A stretch of 42,654 nucleotides of DNA from an uncultured Prevotella sp. (GTDB taxonomy: Bacteria > Bacteroidota > Bacteroidia > Bacteroidales > Bacteroidaceae). The notes under the pieces are model-generated. The model worked only from the letters and a program-made list of their open reading frames with translations, was not told the DNA's origin and searched no databases. The translations under genes and the position numbers were made by a program. Position 1 is the stretch's first letter. Each line of letters begins with the position of its first letter. Below, piece after piece: positions 19,010 through 27,463 of the stretch. The stretch covers positions 1 to 42,654 of the forward strand of contig NZ_CAMJOS010000031.1 in the NCBI RefSeq assembly GCF_946407605.1, in the 5' to 3' direction.

Positions 19010-20322
19010 AAGTAATGAAATTCGGCGGAACCTCTGTAGGCACGCCACAGCGAATGAAAGAAGTGACTGCTCTAGTCACCAAGTCAGGAGAACCCGTATT
19101 TGTTGTTCTGTCGGCAATGTCTGGCACAACAAACTCACTCGTTGAGATTTCAGATTATCTTTACAAGAAGAATCCTGATGGTGCCAACGAGGTCATCAAC
19201 GGCTTGGAGCGTAAGTACATGAAGCATCTCGACGAGCTCTTTGCCCAGGAAGACTATCGCACACAAACGGCAGAGTTCCTTCGCGAGGAGTTCAACTACC
19301 TTCGTTCGTTCACAAAGGAGCTCTTCACTTCGTTCGAAGAGAAAGCCATCGTAGCCCAGGGCGAGATGATGTCCACCAACATGGTAGTCAACTACATGAA
19401 AGAGCAAGGCATCAACGCCGTTCTTCTCAATGCCCTCGACTTCATGCGTACTGACAAGAATGCTGAGCCCGACCCTGTATATATCAAGGAGAAGCTCGCT
19501 GCTCAGATGGAGAAGAATCCTGATGCCCAGGTTTATATCACCCAGGGTTTCATCTGCCGTAATGCCTATGGCGAGATCGACAACCTGCAGCGCGGTGGCT
19601 CTGACTATACCGCATCGCTGATTGGTGCTGCCCTGAATGCTGAGGAGATTCAGATTTGGACCGACATCGATGGCATGCATAATAACGATCCCCGTGTGGT
19701 GGACCACACCCAACCCGTACACCAGCTGCAGTTCGAAGAGGCTGCCGAGCTGGCTTACTTCGGTGCTAAGATCCTCCACCCCACCTGTGTGCAGCCTGCC
19801 AAGTATGCTGGCATCCCCGTTCGTCTGCTGAACACCATGGATCCTGATGCTGAAGGCACCACGATTTCCAATGCTACCGAGTATGGTAAGATCAAGGCCG
19901 TTGCTGCTAAGGATAATATTACCGCTATCAAGATCAAGTCATCTCGCATGCTGCTGGCTACTGGTTTCCTGCGTAAGGTGTTCGAGATCTTTGAGAGCTA
20001 TCAGACACCTATCGATATGGTGTGCACCTCAGAGGTCGGTGTATCCATGAGTATCGATAACTCTTCGCACCTGGGCGAGATTATGGACGAGCTAAAGAAA
20101 TACGGTACTGTCACCGTCGACACCAACATGTGTATCATCTGCGTCGTTGGCGACCTGGACTGGCAGAACGTAGGCTTCGAGACCAAGGTGATGGATGCTA
20201 TGAAGGATATCCCTGTTCGCATGATTTCCTATGGCGGCTCCAACTATAACATCTCGTTCCTGATTCGCGAGGAAGACAAGAAACGTGCACTCCAGAACCT
20301 GAGTGACCAGCTGTTCAAATAA
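19006..20322 (+). CDS. lysC: Aspartate kinase
   Basis: Phosphorylates aspartate, the entry step for lysine, diaminopimelate, threonine and methionine. A 438-residue monofunctional enzyme: N-terminal kinase domain starting VMKFGGTSVGTPQRM, catalytic-region QGFICRNAYG and GGSDYTASLIG, then two ACT-type regulatory domains (about residues 300-438) with IDMVCTSEVGVSMSIDN. No homoserine dehydrogenase domain is fused. The ACT domains imply allosteric control by an end product, probably lysine. It lies 21 bp before lysA. Confidence 0.95.
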   Translation: MKVMKFGGTSVGTPQRMKEVTALVTKSGEPVFVVLSAMSGTTNSLVEISDYLYKKNPDGANEVINGLERKYMKHLDELFAQEDYRTQTAEFLREEFNYLRSFTKELFTSFEEKAIVAQGEMMSTNMVVNYMKEQGINAVLLNALDFMRTDKNAEPDPVYIKEKLAAQMEKNPDAQVYITQGFICRNAYGEIDNLQRGGSDYTASLIGAALNAEEIQIWTDIDGMHNNDPRVVDHTQPVHQLQFEEAAELAYFGAKILHPTCVQPAKYAGIPVRLLNTMDPDAEGTTISNATEYGKIKAVAAKDNITAIKIKSSRMLLATGFLRKVFEIFESYQTPIDMVCTSEVGVSMSIDNSSHLGEIMDELKKYGTVTVDTNMCIICVVGDLDWQNVGFETKVMDAMKDIPVRMISYGGSNYNISFLIREEDKKRALQNLSDQLFK

Positions 20323-20343
20323 CCCAACACACAAACACAAATT

Positions 20344-21501
20344 ATGAAAGGTATTTTCCCGGTAGATAAGTTTGCAGACATGCGGACTCCTTTCTACTAT
20401 TATGATATAGATCTGTTGCGTAAGACGTTGGAGGCTATCAACGATGAAGCCCGCCGTCACGAAGGCTTCTGTGTGCACTATGCCATCAAGGCCAATGCCA
20501 ATCCCAAGGTGCTGCGTGTCATCCGACAGGCTGGTCTTGGTGCCGACTGCGTGAGCGGTGGCGAGATTGAGGCTTCCATCAAGGCAGGCTTTCCCGCCTC
20601 GAAGATTGTTTATGCAGGTGTTGGTAAAAGCGACTGGGAAATAAACCTCGGACTTGACAACGACATTTTCTGTTTCAACGTAGAGAGCATCCCCGAGTTG
20701 GAGGTCATCAACGAGTTGGCTGCCAAGAAGGGTAAAGTGGCAAATGTGGCATTCCGTCTTAATCCTAACGTCGGTGCCCACACCCATGCTAATATCACCA
20801 CGGGTCTTGCCGAGAATAAGTTCGGCATTGCCATGCGCGATATGTTCGACGTCATCGAGAAGGCTGACAGTTTGAGTAATGTCAGCTTTGTGGGACTGCA
20901 CTTCCACATCGGCTCTCAGATTCTCGACATGGGCGACTTCCAGGCACTCTGCAACAGGGTTAACGAGTTGCAGCAGCAGTTGGAGAGCCGTCGTATCATT
21001 GTCAAGCATATCAACGTCGGTGGCGGACTGGGTGTCGATTACGAACATCCCAACCGCGTGCCCATCCCCGACTTCAAGGCCTACTTCGACACCTTCGCCA
21101 AACGACTCAAGCTGCGTCCAGGACAGACGCTCCACTTTGAGTTGGGTCGTGCCGTCGTAGCACAATGTGGCAGTCTCCTTACGCGTACCTTATATATTAA
21201 AGAAGGAGCCACCAAGAAGTTTGCCATTGTCGATGCCGGCTTCACCGACTTGATTCGCCCTGCGCTCTATCAGGCCTACCATAAGATTGAGAATATCTCC
21301 AGCGACGAAGCACCCGAGACCTACGATGTGGTAGGTCCCATCTGCGAATCCACGGATGTGTTTGCCAAGCAGATCGACCTGAATGCCACCAAGCGTGGCG
21401 ACCTGCTGGCTATCCGTTCTGCTGGTGCCTATGGCGAGATTATGGCGTCGCAATACAACTGCCGCCCCTTGCCTGTAGGTTATATTAGTGATGAGTTATG
21501 A
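20344..21501 (+). CDS. lysA: Diaminopimelate decarboxylase
   Basis: PLP enzyme making lysine from meso-diaminopimelate. The 385-residue fold-type III barrel carries the PLP lysine Lys49 in HYAIKANANPK. The phosphate-binding glycines are in HINVGGGLGVDY, and the active-site Cys/Glu motif of the partner subunit is GPICESTDVF. AGAYGEIMASQYN near the C-terminus is typical. It is 385 residues long, against about 420 in E. coli. The stop overlaps the next gene by 4 bp. Confidence 0.95.
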   Translation: MKGIFPVDKFADMRTPFYYYDIDLLRKTLEAINDEARRHEGFCVHYAIKANANPKVLRVIRQAGLGADCVSGGEIEASIKAGFPASKIVYAGVGKSDWEINLGLDNDIFCFNVESIPELEVINELAAKKGKVANVAFRLNPNVGAHTHANITTGLAENKFGIAMRDMFDVIEKADSLSNVSFVGLHFHIGSQILDMGDFQALCNRVNELQQQLESRRIIVKHINVGGGLGVDYEHPNRVPIPDFKAYFDTFAKRLKLRPGQTLHFELGRAVVAQCGSLLTRTLYIKEGATKKFAIVDAGFTDLIRPALYQAYHKIENISSDEAPETYDVVGPICESTDVFAKQIDLNATKRGDLLAIRSAGAYGEIMASQYNCRPLPVGYISDEL

Positions 21502-22448
21502 TGAAAGTTCTGCACATCTTTCCCAAGGACGACCACACCAATGCACGTTATGTGGCCCTTCTGGCAAAAGCCTTACCAGAAAGTATAGAATCGCTGTTGG
21601 CTGACGACCCCGTCATCGCCAAGAAGATGTGCAAGGACCATCACCCCGACATTGTACATATCTATGGCAATGGACGTTATGAGGTAACGGGCCGTAGGGT
21701 CATTTCGCCCTGCGGCACCACCTTCGACCCTCAGCAGTCCTACTATGCCGTCATCGCCCGCAGTCCGTTGGAAGCCGAATCGCTGTTCGAACAAGAGGTG
21801 AAACGTGTGGAGATTATCCGTAATCCTCTCGTCACTAAGACTGCAAGCTTTGATGAGACGGCCCAGAAGATGGCTTATGTCTATCAGAAAGTGATGGACT
21901 CCAACCCTTGGCCCCTCATCGACGATGCCACCCGTTCGCTGCTGTTCCTGCTGCTGAAGGTGGCTATTTGTGGCGACAAGCGTTGGGTTTCTGGATCTTC
22001 CGTATCAACTCAGGATGTCAATTTCCGTCTGCTGTACCACTATGCTGAAAAGGAAAACATTCTTTCCATAGTGCAAAAGGGACTTGCCATCATGGGCATA
22101 GACGAACCCCAGCATCAGAAGATAGCCTGTTATATGCCCGACAGCTACACCGTGCCTGTAACGATGGCAGGTCAGGATATTGTAGCGATGCTCCACGATA
22201 TTCAGAAACATGGGCTCTCGCTGCTCAGGATAGTCAACGTGTTCGAGGCGCTTCATGATTCTCGTCTCAACGAAGACCAGCTACTGAATATGCTTGAAAC
22301 GGAAGAACTACTCATGCTGTTCCGCAGCATCCTGTCCATAGCCCAAGAACTGCTGTCGCTGGAAGAAGGATTTATGCCCTGCGAGCCCTTAGATAATAAC
22401 GAAACCCGCAAACTGAAAGACAACATCATCAATCACTTACGACTATGA
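21498..22448 (+). CDS. Conserved unknown protein, glycosyltransferase-like N-terminus
   Basis: A 316-residue protein I cannot name. The first 110 residues look like a small Rossmann-type half: MKVLHIFPKDDHTNARYVALLAKAL, then DIVHIYGNGRY, then alternating strands such as YYAVIARSPLEAESL. This recalls the N-terminal domain of GT-B glycosyltransferases. The usual sugar-nucleotide-binding C-terminal half is absent; instead residues about 120-316 are predominantly helical and leucine-rich. There is no signal peptide or membrane segment. ATGA overlaps with lysA upstream and fbp downstream show it is translated as part of the lysC-lysA-fbp block. Two tandem ATGs make the exact start uncertain by one codon. 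Confidence 0.8.
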   Translation: MMKVLHIFPKDDHTNARYVALLAKALPESIESLLADDPVIAKKMCKDHHPDIVHIYGNGRYEVTGRRVISPCGTTFDPQQSYYAVIARSPLEAESLFEQEVKRVEIIRNPLVTKTASFDETAQKMAYVYQKVMDSNPWPLIDDATRSLLFLLLKVAICGDKRWVSGSSVSTQDVNFRLLYHYAEKENILSIVQKGLAIMGIDEPQHQKIACYMPDSYTVPVTMAGQDIVAMLHDIQKHGLSLLRIVNVFEALHDSRLNEDQLLNMLETEELLMLFRSILSIAQELLSLEEGFMPCEPLDNNETRKLKDNIINHLRL

Positions 22449-24409
22449 AAACCGACTTGCGTTACCTTCATCTACTATCAAACACCTATCCCACCGTTGC
22501 CGATGCGGCCAGCGAGATCATCAATCTCGAAGCCATACAGAATCTGCCCAAAGGTACTGAGCATTTCCTGGCCGACCTTCATGGCGAGCATGAGGCCTTC
22601 ATCCATGTGTTGAAGAATGCCTCAGGCAACATCAAGCGTAAGGTCTCCGAAATCTTTGGTAATACCATTCGCGAAAGCGAGAAGAAAGAGCTCTGCACGC
22701 TGATCTACTATCCCGAGCAGAAGCTCGAGCTGATCAAAGCCGGTGAGGAGGATTTGGACGACTGGTATCGCATCACCATTCATCAGTTGGTGCGGGTGTG
22801 CCGTGATGTGTCAAGCAAATACACACGTTCTAAGGTTCGTAAGAACCTGCCCGAGGAATTCTCTTATATCATCGAGGAGCTGCTGCACGAACGTACTGAC
22901 GACCAGGACAAGGCTGCCTATGTAGCCGTCATCGTCGATACCATCATCTCTACGGGGCGAGCCGACGATTTCATCATTGCTATCTGTAATGTCATACAGC
23001 GTCTGGCCATCGACCAGCTGCATATCCTGGGTGATATCTTCGACCGAGGCCCTGGTGCCCATATCATCCTCGACACCCTGCGCCAGTATCACTCGTGGGA
23101 CATCCAGTGGGGCAATCACGACATCTTGTGGATGGGTGCCGCCGCTGGCAACGATGCCTGCATCTGCAATGTGTTACGCCTGTCGCTGCGCTATGCCAAC
23201 CTGGCCACCCTCGAAGAGGGTTATGGTATCAACTTGGTGCCGCTGGCCACCTTTGCACTCGAGACCTACGGCGACGATCCCTGCGAGGAGTTCGAACCCG
23301 TATTACTCAAGGACGACGGTAAGCTCGACGAGAAGACCCGCCACCTCATAGCCAAGATGCACAAGGCCGTCTCTGTGCTGCAGTTCAAGACCGAGGCCCA
23401 GATATTCCATCGCCGTCCTGAATGGCAGATGGAAGACCGCAACCTGATAGAGAACATCGATTTCGACAATCAGGTGTGTACTGTCGATGGCGTGAAGCAT
23501 CCTATGAAGTCATGCCTGTTCCCCACCATCATCCCTGACAACCCGTCGCAGCTCACTGCTGAGGAGGAAGCCCTGATGCGTAAGTTACATCACTCGTTCC
23601 GTGTCAGCGAGAAGTTGCGCAAGCATATCCGCACCATCCTGAGTCATGGCTGCATGTACACCATCTGCAATCAGAACCTGCTGTTCCATGCTTCTATCCC
23701 TCTCAACGATGACAGCACCCTCAAGCCTGTGACTATCATGGGAAACAGCTATACGGGTCGTGAGCTGTTGGATGTCATTGGTCAGACCATCCGTTCTGCC
23801 TTCCAGAACGATACCCCTGCCGATCAGAAGGCTTACGCCAAGGACTACTTCCTCTATCTGTGGTGCGGCAAGGACTCTCCTCTATTCGATAAGTCGAAGA
23901 TGGCCACCTTCGAACGCTATTTCCTCTCCGACAAGGAAACGTATCATGAGGAGAAAGGCAACTACTTCAAACTTCGTGATTCTGCCGAGGTGTGCGACCG
24001 TATCCTCGATGCCTTCGAGGTGAAAGGTCCCAATCGTCATATCATCAATGGCCACGTACCCATTCATGTGTCGAAGGGCGAGAATCCCATCAAAGCCAGC
24101 GGACGCCTGATGGTCATCGATGGCGGCTTCTCCGAGGCCTACCATAAAGAGACAGGTATTGCAGGCTACACACTCGTCTATCATAGCCGTGGCTTCCAAC
24201 TCGTACAGCACGAGCCGTTTACCAGTGCCCGAGATGCCATCATGAGAGGCACCGACATCAAGTCCACCACACAGATTGTGGAGATGTCTGCCCACCGCAT
24301 GCTGGTTGCCGACACCGACAAAGGCGAGGAGCTCCGCACCCAGATTGCCGAACTCAAGGACCTCCTCTACGCCTATCGTCACGGCATCATCAAAGAAAAG
24401 CGCATATAA
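22445..24409 (+). CDS. fbp: Fructose-1,6-bisphosphatase, class III
   Basis: Gluconeogenic phosphatase converting fructose 1,6-bisphosphate to fructose 6-phosphate. At 654 residues it matches the large class III (Firmicutes/Bacteroidetes) enzyme, unrelated to E. coli class I Fbp. The calcineurin-like metal motifs are clear: FLADLHGEHEAF, ILGDIFDRGPGAH, WGNHDILWMGAAAG and the late INGHVPIH. A strong terminator follows 10 bp after the stop, ending the block that began at purU or at ftsE. Confidence 0.95.
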   Translation: MKTDLRYLHLLSNTYPTVADAASEIINLEAIQNLPKGTEHFLADLHGEHEAFIHVLKNASGNIKRKVSEIFGNTIRESEKKELCTLIYYPEQKLELIKAGEEDLDDWYRITIHQLVRVCRDVSSKYTRSKVRKNLPEEFSYIIEELLHERTDDQDKAAYVAVIVDTIISTGRADDFIIAICNVIQRLAIDQLHILGDIFDRGPGAHIILDTLRQYHSWDIQWGNHDILWMGAAAGNDACICNVLRLSLRYANLATLEEGYGINLVPLATFALETYGDDPCEEFEPVLLKDDGKLDEKTRHLIAKMHKAVSVLQFKTEAQIFHRRPEWQMEDRNLIENIDFDNQVCTVDGVKHPMKSCLFPTIIPDNPSQLTAEEEALMRKLHHSFRVSEKLRKHIRTILSHGCMYTICNQNLLFHASIPLNDDSTLKPVTIMGNSYTGRELLDVIGQTIRSAFQNDTPADQKAYAKDYFLYLWCGKDSPLFDKSKMATFERYFLSDKETYHEEKGNYFKLRDSAEVCDRILDAFEVKGPNRHIINGHVPIHVSKGENPIKASGRLMVIDGGFSEAYHKETGIAGYTLVYHSRGFQLVQHEPFTSARDAIMRGTDIKSTTQIVEMSAHRMLVADTDKGEELRTQIAELKDLLYAYRHGIIKEKRI

Positions 24410-24418
24410 CAAAAATAT

Positions 24419-24448
24419 AAGGAGACCAATCGGTCTCCTTTTTTTTTC
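24419..24448 (+). terminator. Rho-independent terminator of fbp
   Basis: Perfect nine-pair stem AAGGAGACC with GGTCTCCTT, four-base loop, and a run of about ten T. One of the clearest terminators in the window. Confidence 0.92.
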
Positions 24449-24464
24449 CTTTTTTACCTTTGGT

Positions 24465-24544
24465 CTATCCTCCTTCCACTTTCCTCTTTCCTCCCTTCAC
24501 CTTTCACCCTTCTCCTTTGTTCTGTCCTCCCTTCACCTTTCACC
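24465..24544. repeat. Pyrimidine-rich array between fbp and dapA
   Basis: A CT-rich stretch containing the 19-bp word CCTCCCTTCACCTTTCACC twice (24490-24508 and 24526-24544), with heptamer-like CTTTCAC units between. The second copy touches the dapA stop codon (complement of 24544-24546). Same style as the other short-period arrays. Confidence 0.7.
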
Positions 24545-25431
24545 TAAATTTTGAGTTCCCTCATCAGTTCACTCATGCGCTGCAGCGTAGAGATGCGAGT
24601 GGGCACCAACGGCAGTCGCAGCACGTTCTCTATGAAGCCCATCTCGTGCAGCATCGCCTTCACACCGGCAGGATTGCCATCGACGAAGAGCAGCGAGAAC
24701 AAATCAGTAAATCTGTGGTGAATAATGCGGGCAGGATCATATTCTCCCTTCATCTGCAGACGAATCATCTTCGAGAACTCCTTAGGCAGCGCATTGCCAA
24801 TCACCGAGATAACACCCACTGCACCACAGCTCACCATGGGGAATGTCAGCGAGTCGTCACCAGAGATCACGTCAAAGTCCTTCGGCTTGTTCTTGATAAT
24901 CTCATCCACCTGCTCCAGATTGCCGCTGGCCTCCTTGATGGCTACAATATTCTTGCAGTCACGAGCCAGGCGCACCGTTGTCTCTGCCTTCAGGTTCACA
25001 CCCGTTCTTCCTGGAACATTATACAGAACTACGGGCAATGATGTTGCAGCTGCTATGGCTTTGAAATGCTGGTAGAGACCCTCCTGCGAAGGTTTGTTAT
25101 AATAAGGACAAACACTCAGAATGCCGTCGATACCCTTGAAGTCGCCAGTCTGCAACTCCTCTATCACGGCACGGGTGTTGTTTCCGCCGCAACCCATCAG
25201 AATAGGTACGCGAGCCTGCACCTTGTCTACCACTAAATCCTTGATTTTCTGCTTCTCCTCCTTGGTCAGAGTGGGCGTCTCGCCTGTTGTTGCCAGAATG
25301 CAAAAGAAGTCTGCACCGTTTTCCAACTGATAGTCAACCAAGCGCAATAATGCTTCGTAATCCACGGAGCCGTCCTGCTTAAACGGTGTCACGAGCGCTA
25401 TGCCCAAACCCTTGAAGATATTATATACCAT
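24544..25431 (-). CDS. dapA: 4-hydroxy-tetrahydrodipicolinate synthase
   Basis: Condenses pyruvate with aspartate semialdehyde, the first committed step to diaminopimelate and lysine. The 295-residue TIM barrel has the Schiff-base Lys166 in VAIKEASG, Tyr137 in VLYNVPGRTG and the TTGETPTL motif (Thr48-Thr49) of the proton relay. It is convergent with fbp, and its own promoter lies at 25454-25461. Together with lysC and lysA it gives three lysine-pathway genes within 7 kb on opposite strands. Confidence 0.96.
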   Translation of the reverse strand: MVYNIFKGLGIALVTPFKQDGSVDYEALLRLVDYQLENGADFFCILATTGETPTLTKEEKQKIKDLVVDKVQARVPILMGCGGNNTRAVIEELQTGDFKGIDGILSVCPYYNKPSQEGLYQHFKAIAAATSLPVVLYNVPGRTGVNLKAETTVRLARDCKNIVAIKEASGNLEQVDEIIKNKPKDFDVISGDDSLTFPMVSCGAVGVISVIGNALPKEFSKMIRLQMKGEYDPARIIHHRFTDLFSLLFVDGNPAGVKAMLHEMGFIENVLRLPLVPTRISTLQRMSELMRELKI

Positions 25432-25453
25432 AGTCTTACGTCAAATTCGCATG

Positions 25454-25461
25454 CAAAGGTA
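25454..25461 (-). promoter_or_regulatory. -7 element of dapA
   Basis: TACCTTTG on the minus strand, 22 bp before the dapA ATG. No clear -33 element. Confidence 0.55.
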
Positions 25462-25581
25462 CTATTTTTTTTCGGAATAACATAGAAAAATGCAAAATAA
25501 TAACAAATAAACACCACGAATTGAAAGTTTATACAAGAAATACAACCTCTTCCTCCAAGGCTACATAATATTATTGAAAAC

Positions 25582-25613
25582 GAGCCATAATCTCACAAAC
25601 GAGATTATAGCTC
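25582..25613 (-). terminator. Terminator after the double-glycine peptide gene
   Basis: A 13-pair stem (25582-25594 with 25601-25613) has a six-base loop and one mismatch on the plus strand that becomes a G-T wobble on the minus strand. GTTTTC follows on the minus strand. It lies about 58 bp past the peptide stop codon and insulates dapA. Confidence 0.7.
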
Positions 25614-25671
25614 AATTTTTACTATTTGGGAACTCTGCGTTCACATGGTAACAGCTGTAAACGTAACCAGT

Positions 25672-25782
25672 TTATTGAGGGATACGCTGTTGATTTCTGC
25701 TGTGATTCTGATAACCACCTGCAATGTCATTGAGCTGTTCGTCATTGAGCTCCACTTTCTTCTTGTTCTCTTCTGTTTTCAT
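25672..25782 (-). CDS. Double-glycine leader peptide precursor (putative secreted peptide)
   Basis: A 36-residue ORF. Starting from the ATG at 25782, residues 1-23 form a charged leader ending in LNDEQLNDIAGG. This matches the L-[ST/N]-[DE]-E-[QE]-L-x-x-[IV]-[AS]-GG pattern of leaders cut by C39-type peptidase/ABC exporters and of Bacteroidales natural-product precursors. The remaining 13 residues (YQNHSRNQQRIPQ) would be the mature peptide: polar, basic and free of Cys, Ser-rich or Thr-rich modification sites. A -7 element (25812-25819) lies 30 bp upstream and a terminator 58 bp downstream, so it looks like an independent transcription unit. No exporter, peptidase or modifying enzyme is in the window. 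A longer in-frame start exists but would overlap the promoter. Confidence 0.7.
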   Translation of the reverse strand: MKTEENKKKVELNDEQLNDIAGGYQNHSRNQQRIPQ

Positions 25783-25811
25783 GTTTGTAATGCTAAATTG
25801 ATTTCTGTTGA

Positions 25812-25819
25812 CAAAGATA
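25812..25819 (-). promoter_or_regulatory. -7 element of the double-glycine peptide gene
   Basis: TATCTTTG on the minus strand, a good match to TAnnTTTG. It predicts a leader of about 20-25 nt before the ATG at 25782. Confidence 0.55.
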
Positions 25820-25915
25820 CAAAGAAGTGGTGAAATTACTTCTACGAAAGCGTTAAACAATCTTAATTGATGGTTGAAATTGGAAGAAACATTAGTGTTT
25901 GTTTAGGTTTGTTTG

Positions 25916-25923
25916 TACTTTTG
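25916..25923 (+). promoter_or_regulatory. -7 element of the LruC lipoprotein gene
   Basis: TACTTTTG, 33 bp before the ATG. The region just upstream holds several GTTTG words but none at a convincing -33 distance. Confidence 0.5.
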
Positions 25924-25956
25924 CAGTAGTAAATTCTAATTTAAAATCCAAAGAAA

Positions 25957-27408
25957 ATGAAGAACTATCTATTACCTGTTGCGTTAGCTTTTGGAACTGT
26001 ATTAAACTTTATGTCATGTTCCAAGGAAATGACTACAATCACTTATGAAGACGTGCAGAAACAGACCTACGCTGCCAATTTCGTAGCAAAGTATGGTGAA
26101 ATCAAGTCAGACCAGTCGTGGGACTTCTCTACAGGAGACCGCATGTTGGCTACTCGTGGTTTCACAGCCATCAAGACGCAGGTCTTGGATCAGGGTATCG
26201 ACTTTGGCGACGTGTCGAATATCCAGTCGGTAGTCAAGGATAGAAATTGGCTTCATACTGAAATTCAGATTCCTGGTAACGTAGAGAAAAACGCACAGTT
26301 GCTCAATGCTATGGTGAAGGCTCTGCCCGAGGCTAAAGCGAAGACAGGAAAGCCCGCTGTACTGGTGGCTCCCTCCAATGGTTTCTATATCTTCCCATTT
26401 TTCAGTGGTGGCTGTCTGACCTATGACCTGATGGTGAAGGTTGGTGATGAGGAACCCGTTAAGGTGTTTAGCAAGGACTGGATTAACTTCCAGACCATCA
26501 ACGGCATGCCGAAGGATACTGTCTATGCCGATGGCGGCACTGTCAACATGAAGGGCATCTATATTGAGGCTCCCGTGGGCACACGTGTGGAGGTTTATAT
26601 CGACAATATTTTCTGCCACACATCAGCTGCAGGCAACGCATACGAGAAGCCCTTCCCCTCGCCTGCTGGAACCACTAACGGACGCGCTATCTATGTGGAA
26701 CTTGACGAGGACGTGATGCCTGAGTTGGATGGCATCGAGCTGAAGGAGAATGCCGTGGTGAAGTACATCGGTATTGAGGATATCGCAGAAGGCAGACCTA
26801 ACGGAATGAATTCCGACAACGACTTCAACGACGTGGTTTTAGCTGTTGTGGGTAATCCAGACGTGCCCCAGGAGAAGGTTATCACCAAGGATAGGTACGA
26901 GGTGAAGACCTGCAAGACCAAGCGCTATATGATTGAGGACCTCGGTGCCACCGACGACTTCGACTTCAACGATGTGGTGGTAGATGTGGAGGACTACACC
27001 GTAGAGATCCACCAGGTGACCCGCGAGAATGGTGTTATCAAGACCGACGAGGTGATTGAGACCACTTCTGCTCCCAGCCAGGCCATTATCCGCGCCATGG
27101 GTGGTACCATTGACTTCGAGTTGACTATCGGCGAGACGAAATGGGTGAAGAGCGAGAACAACTTCGACGTGAAGACGATGTACAACACGCAGGGCGATGT
27201 GGACTACAACAAGGAACTGGCTGTGTTTGAGGTTAAAGGCTACGACTACAATGCCAATAACGTAGGCATCAGGGTGAAGGGTCAGGACGGCCTGCTGTTC
27301 GACATCAAGTTCCCCAAGGCTGGCGAGGCTCCGATGATCATTGCCGTTGACCCCTCACAGCAATGGATGAAAGAGCGCGTCAGCGTGCCCAGCGAATGGT
27401 TCTATTAA
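25957..27408 (+). CDS. LruC/DUF4842-domain lipoprotein
   Basis: A 483-residue exported lipoprotein. The signal peptide ends at a lipobox-like NFMSC with Cys21 as the lipidation site. The first third (residues about 25-90, with DQSWDF) matches the N-terminal part common to Bacteroidales LruC proteins. Two acidic motifs, SDNDFNDVVLAV and DDFDFNDVVVDVED (roughly residues 290-350), are the hallmark of the LruC/DUF4842 domain and probably bind calcium. No enzyme motif is visible. It stands alone, divergent from the double-glycine peptide gene across a 174-bp shared region and convergent with the sensor kinase, with a bidirectional terminator after it. Surface location is inferred. Confidence 0.8.
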   Translation: MKNYLLPVALAFGTVLNFMSCSKEMTTITYEDVQKQTYAANFVAKYGEIKSDQSWDFSTGDRMLATRGFTAIKTQVLDQGIDFGDVSNIQSVVKDRNWLHTEIQIPGNVEKNAQLLNAMVKALPEAKAKTGKPAVLVAPSNGFYIFPFFSGGCLTYDLMVKVGDEEPVKVFSKDWINFQTINGMPKDTVYADGGTVNMKGIYIEAPVGTRVEVYIDNIFCHTSAAGNAYEKPFPSPAGTTNGRAIYVELDEDVMPELDGIELKENAVVKYIGIEDIAEGRPNGMNSDNDFNDVVLAVVGNPDVPQEKVITKDRYEVKTCKTKRYMIEDLGATDDFDFNDVVVDVEDYTVEIHQVTRENGVIKTDEVIETTSAPSQAIIRAMGGTIDFELTIGETKWVKSENNFDVKTMYNTQGDVDYNKELAVFEVKGYDYNANNVGIRVKGQDGLLFDIKFPKAGEAPMIIAVDPSQQWMKERVSVPSEWFY

Positions 27409-27429
27409 TTCGTACAGACAATTCACAAA

Positions 27430-27463
27430 AATAAATCCTGGTGCAAAAGCATCAGGATTTATT
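27430..27463. terminator. Bidirectional terminator overlapping the kinase 3' end
   Basis: A 15-pair stem (27430-27444 with 27449-27463, one G-T pair) with an AAAA loop, A-rich on the left and T-rich on the right, as expected for a two-way terminator. It covers the last codons and the stop codon (27452-27454) of the histidine kinase gene on the minus strand. Confidence 0.85.

Noticed and set aside
20092..21165. A 357-codon open frame antisense to lysC/lysA
   Set aside because: Spans the boundary of two clear genes on the opposite strand; low-complexity Asp/His/Val product typical of antisense shadows.
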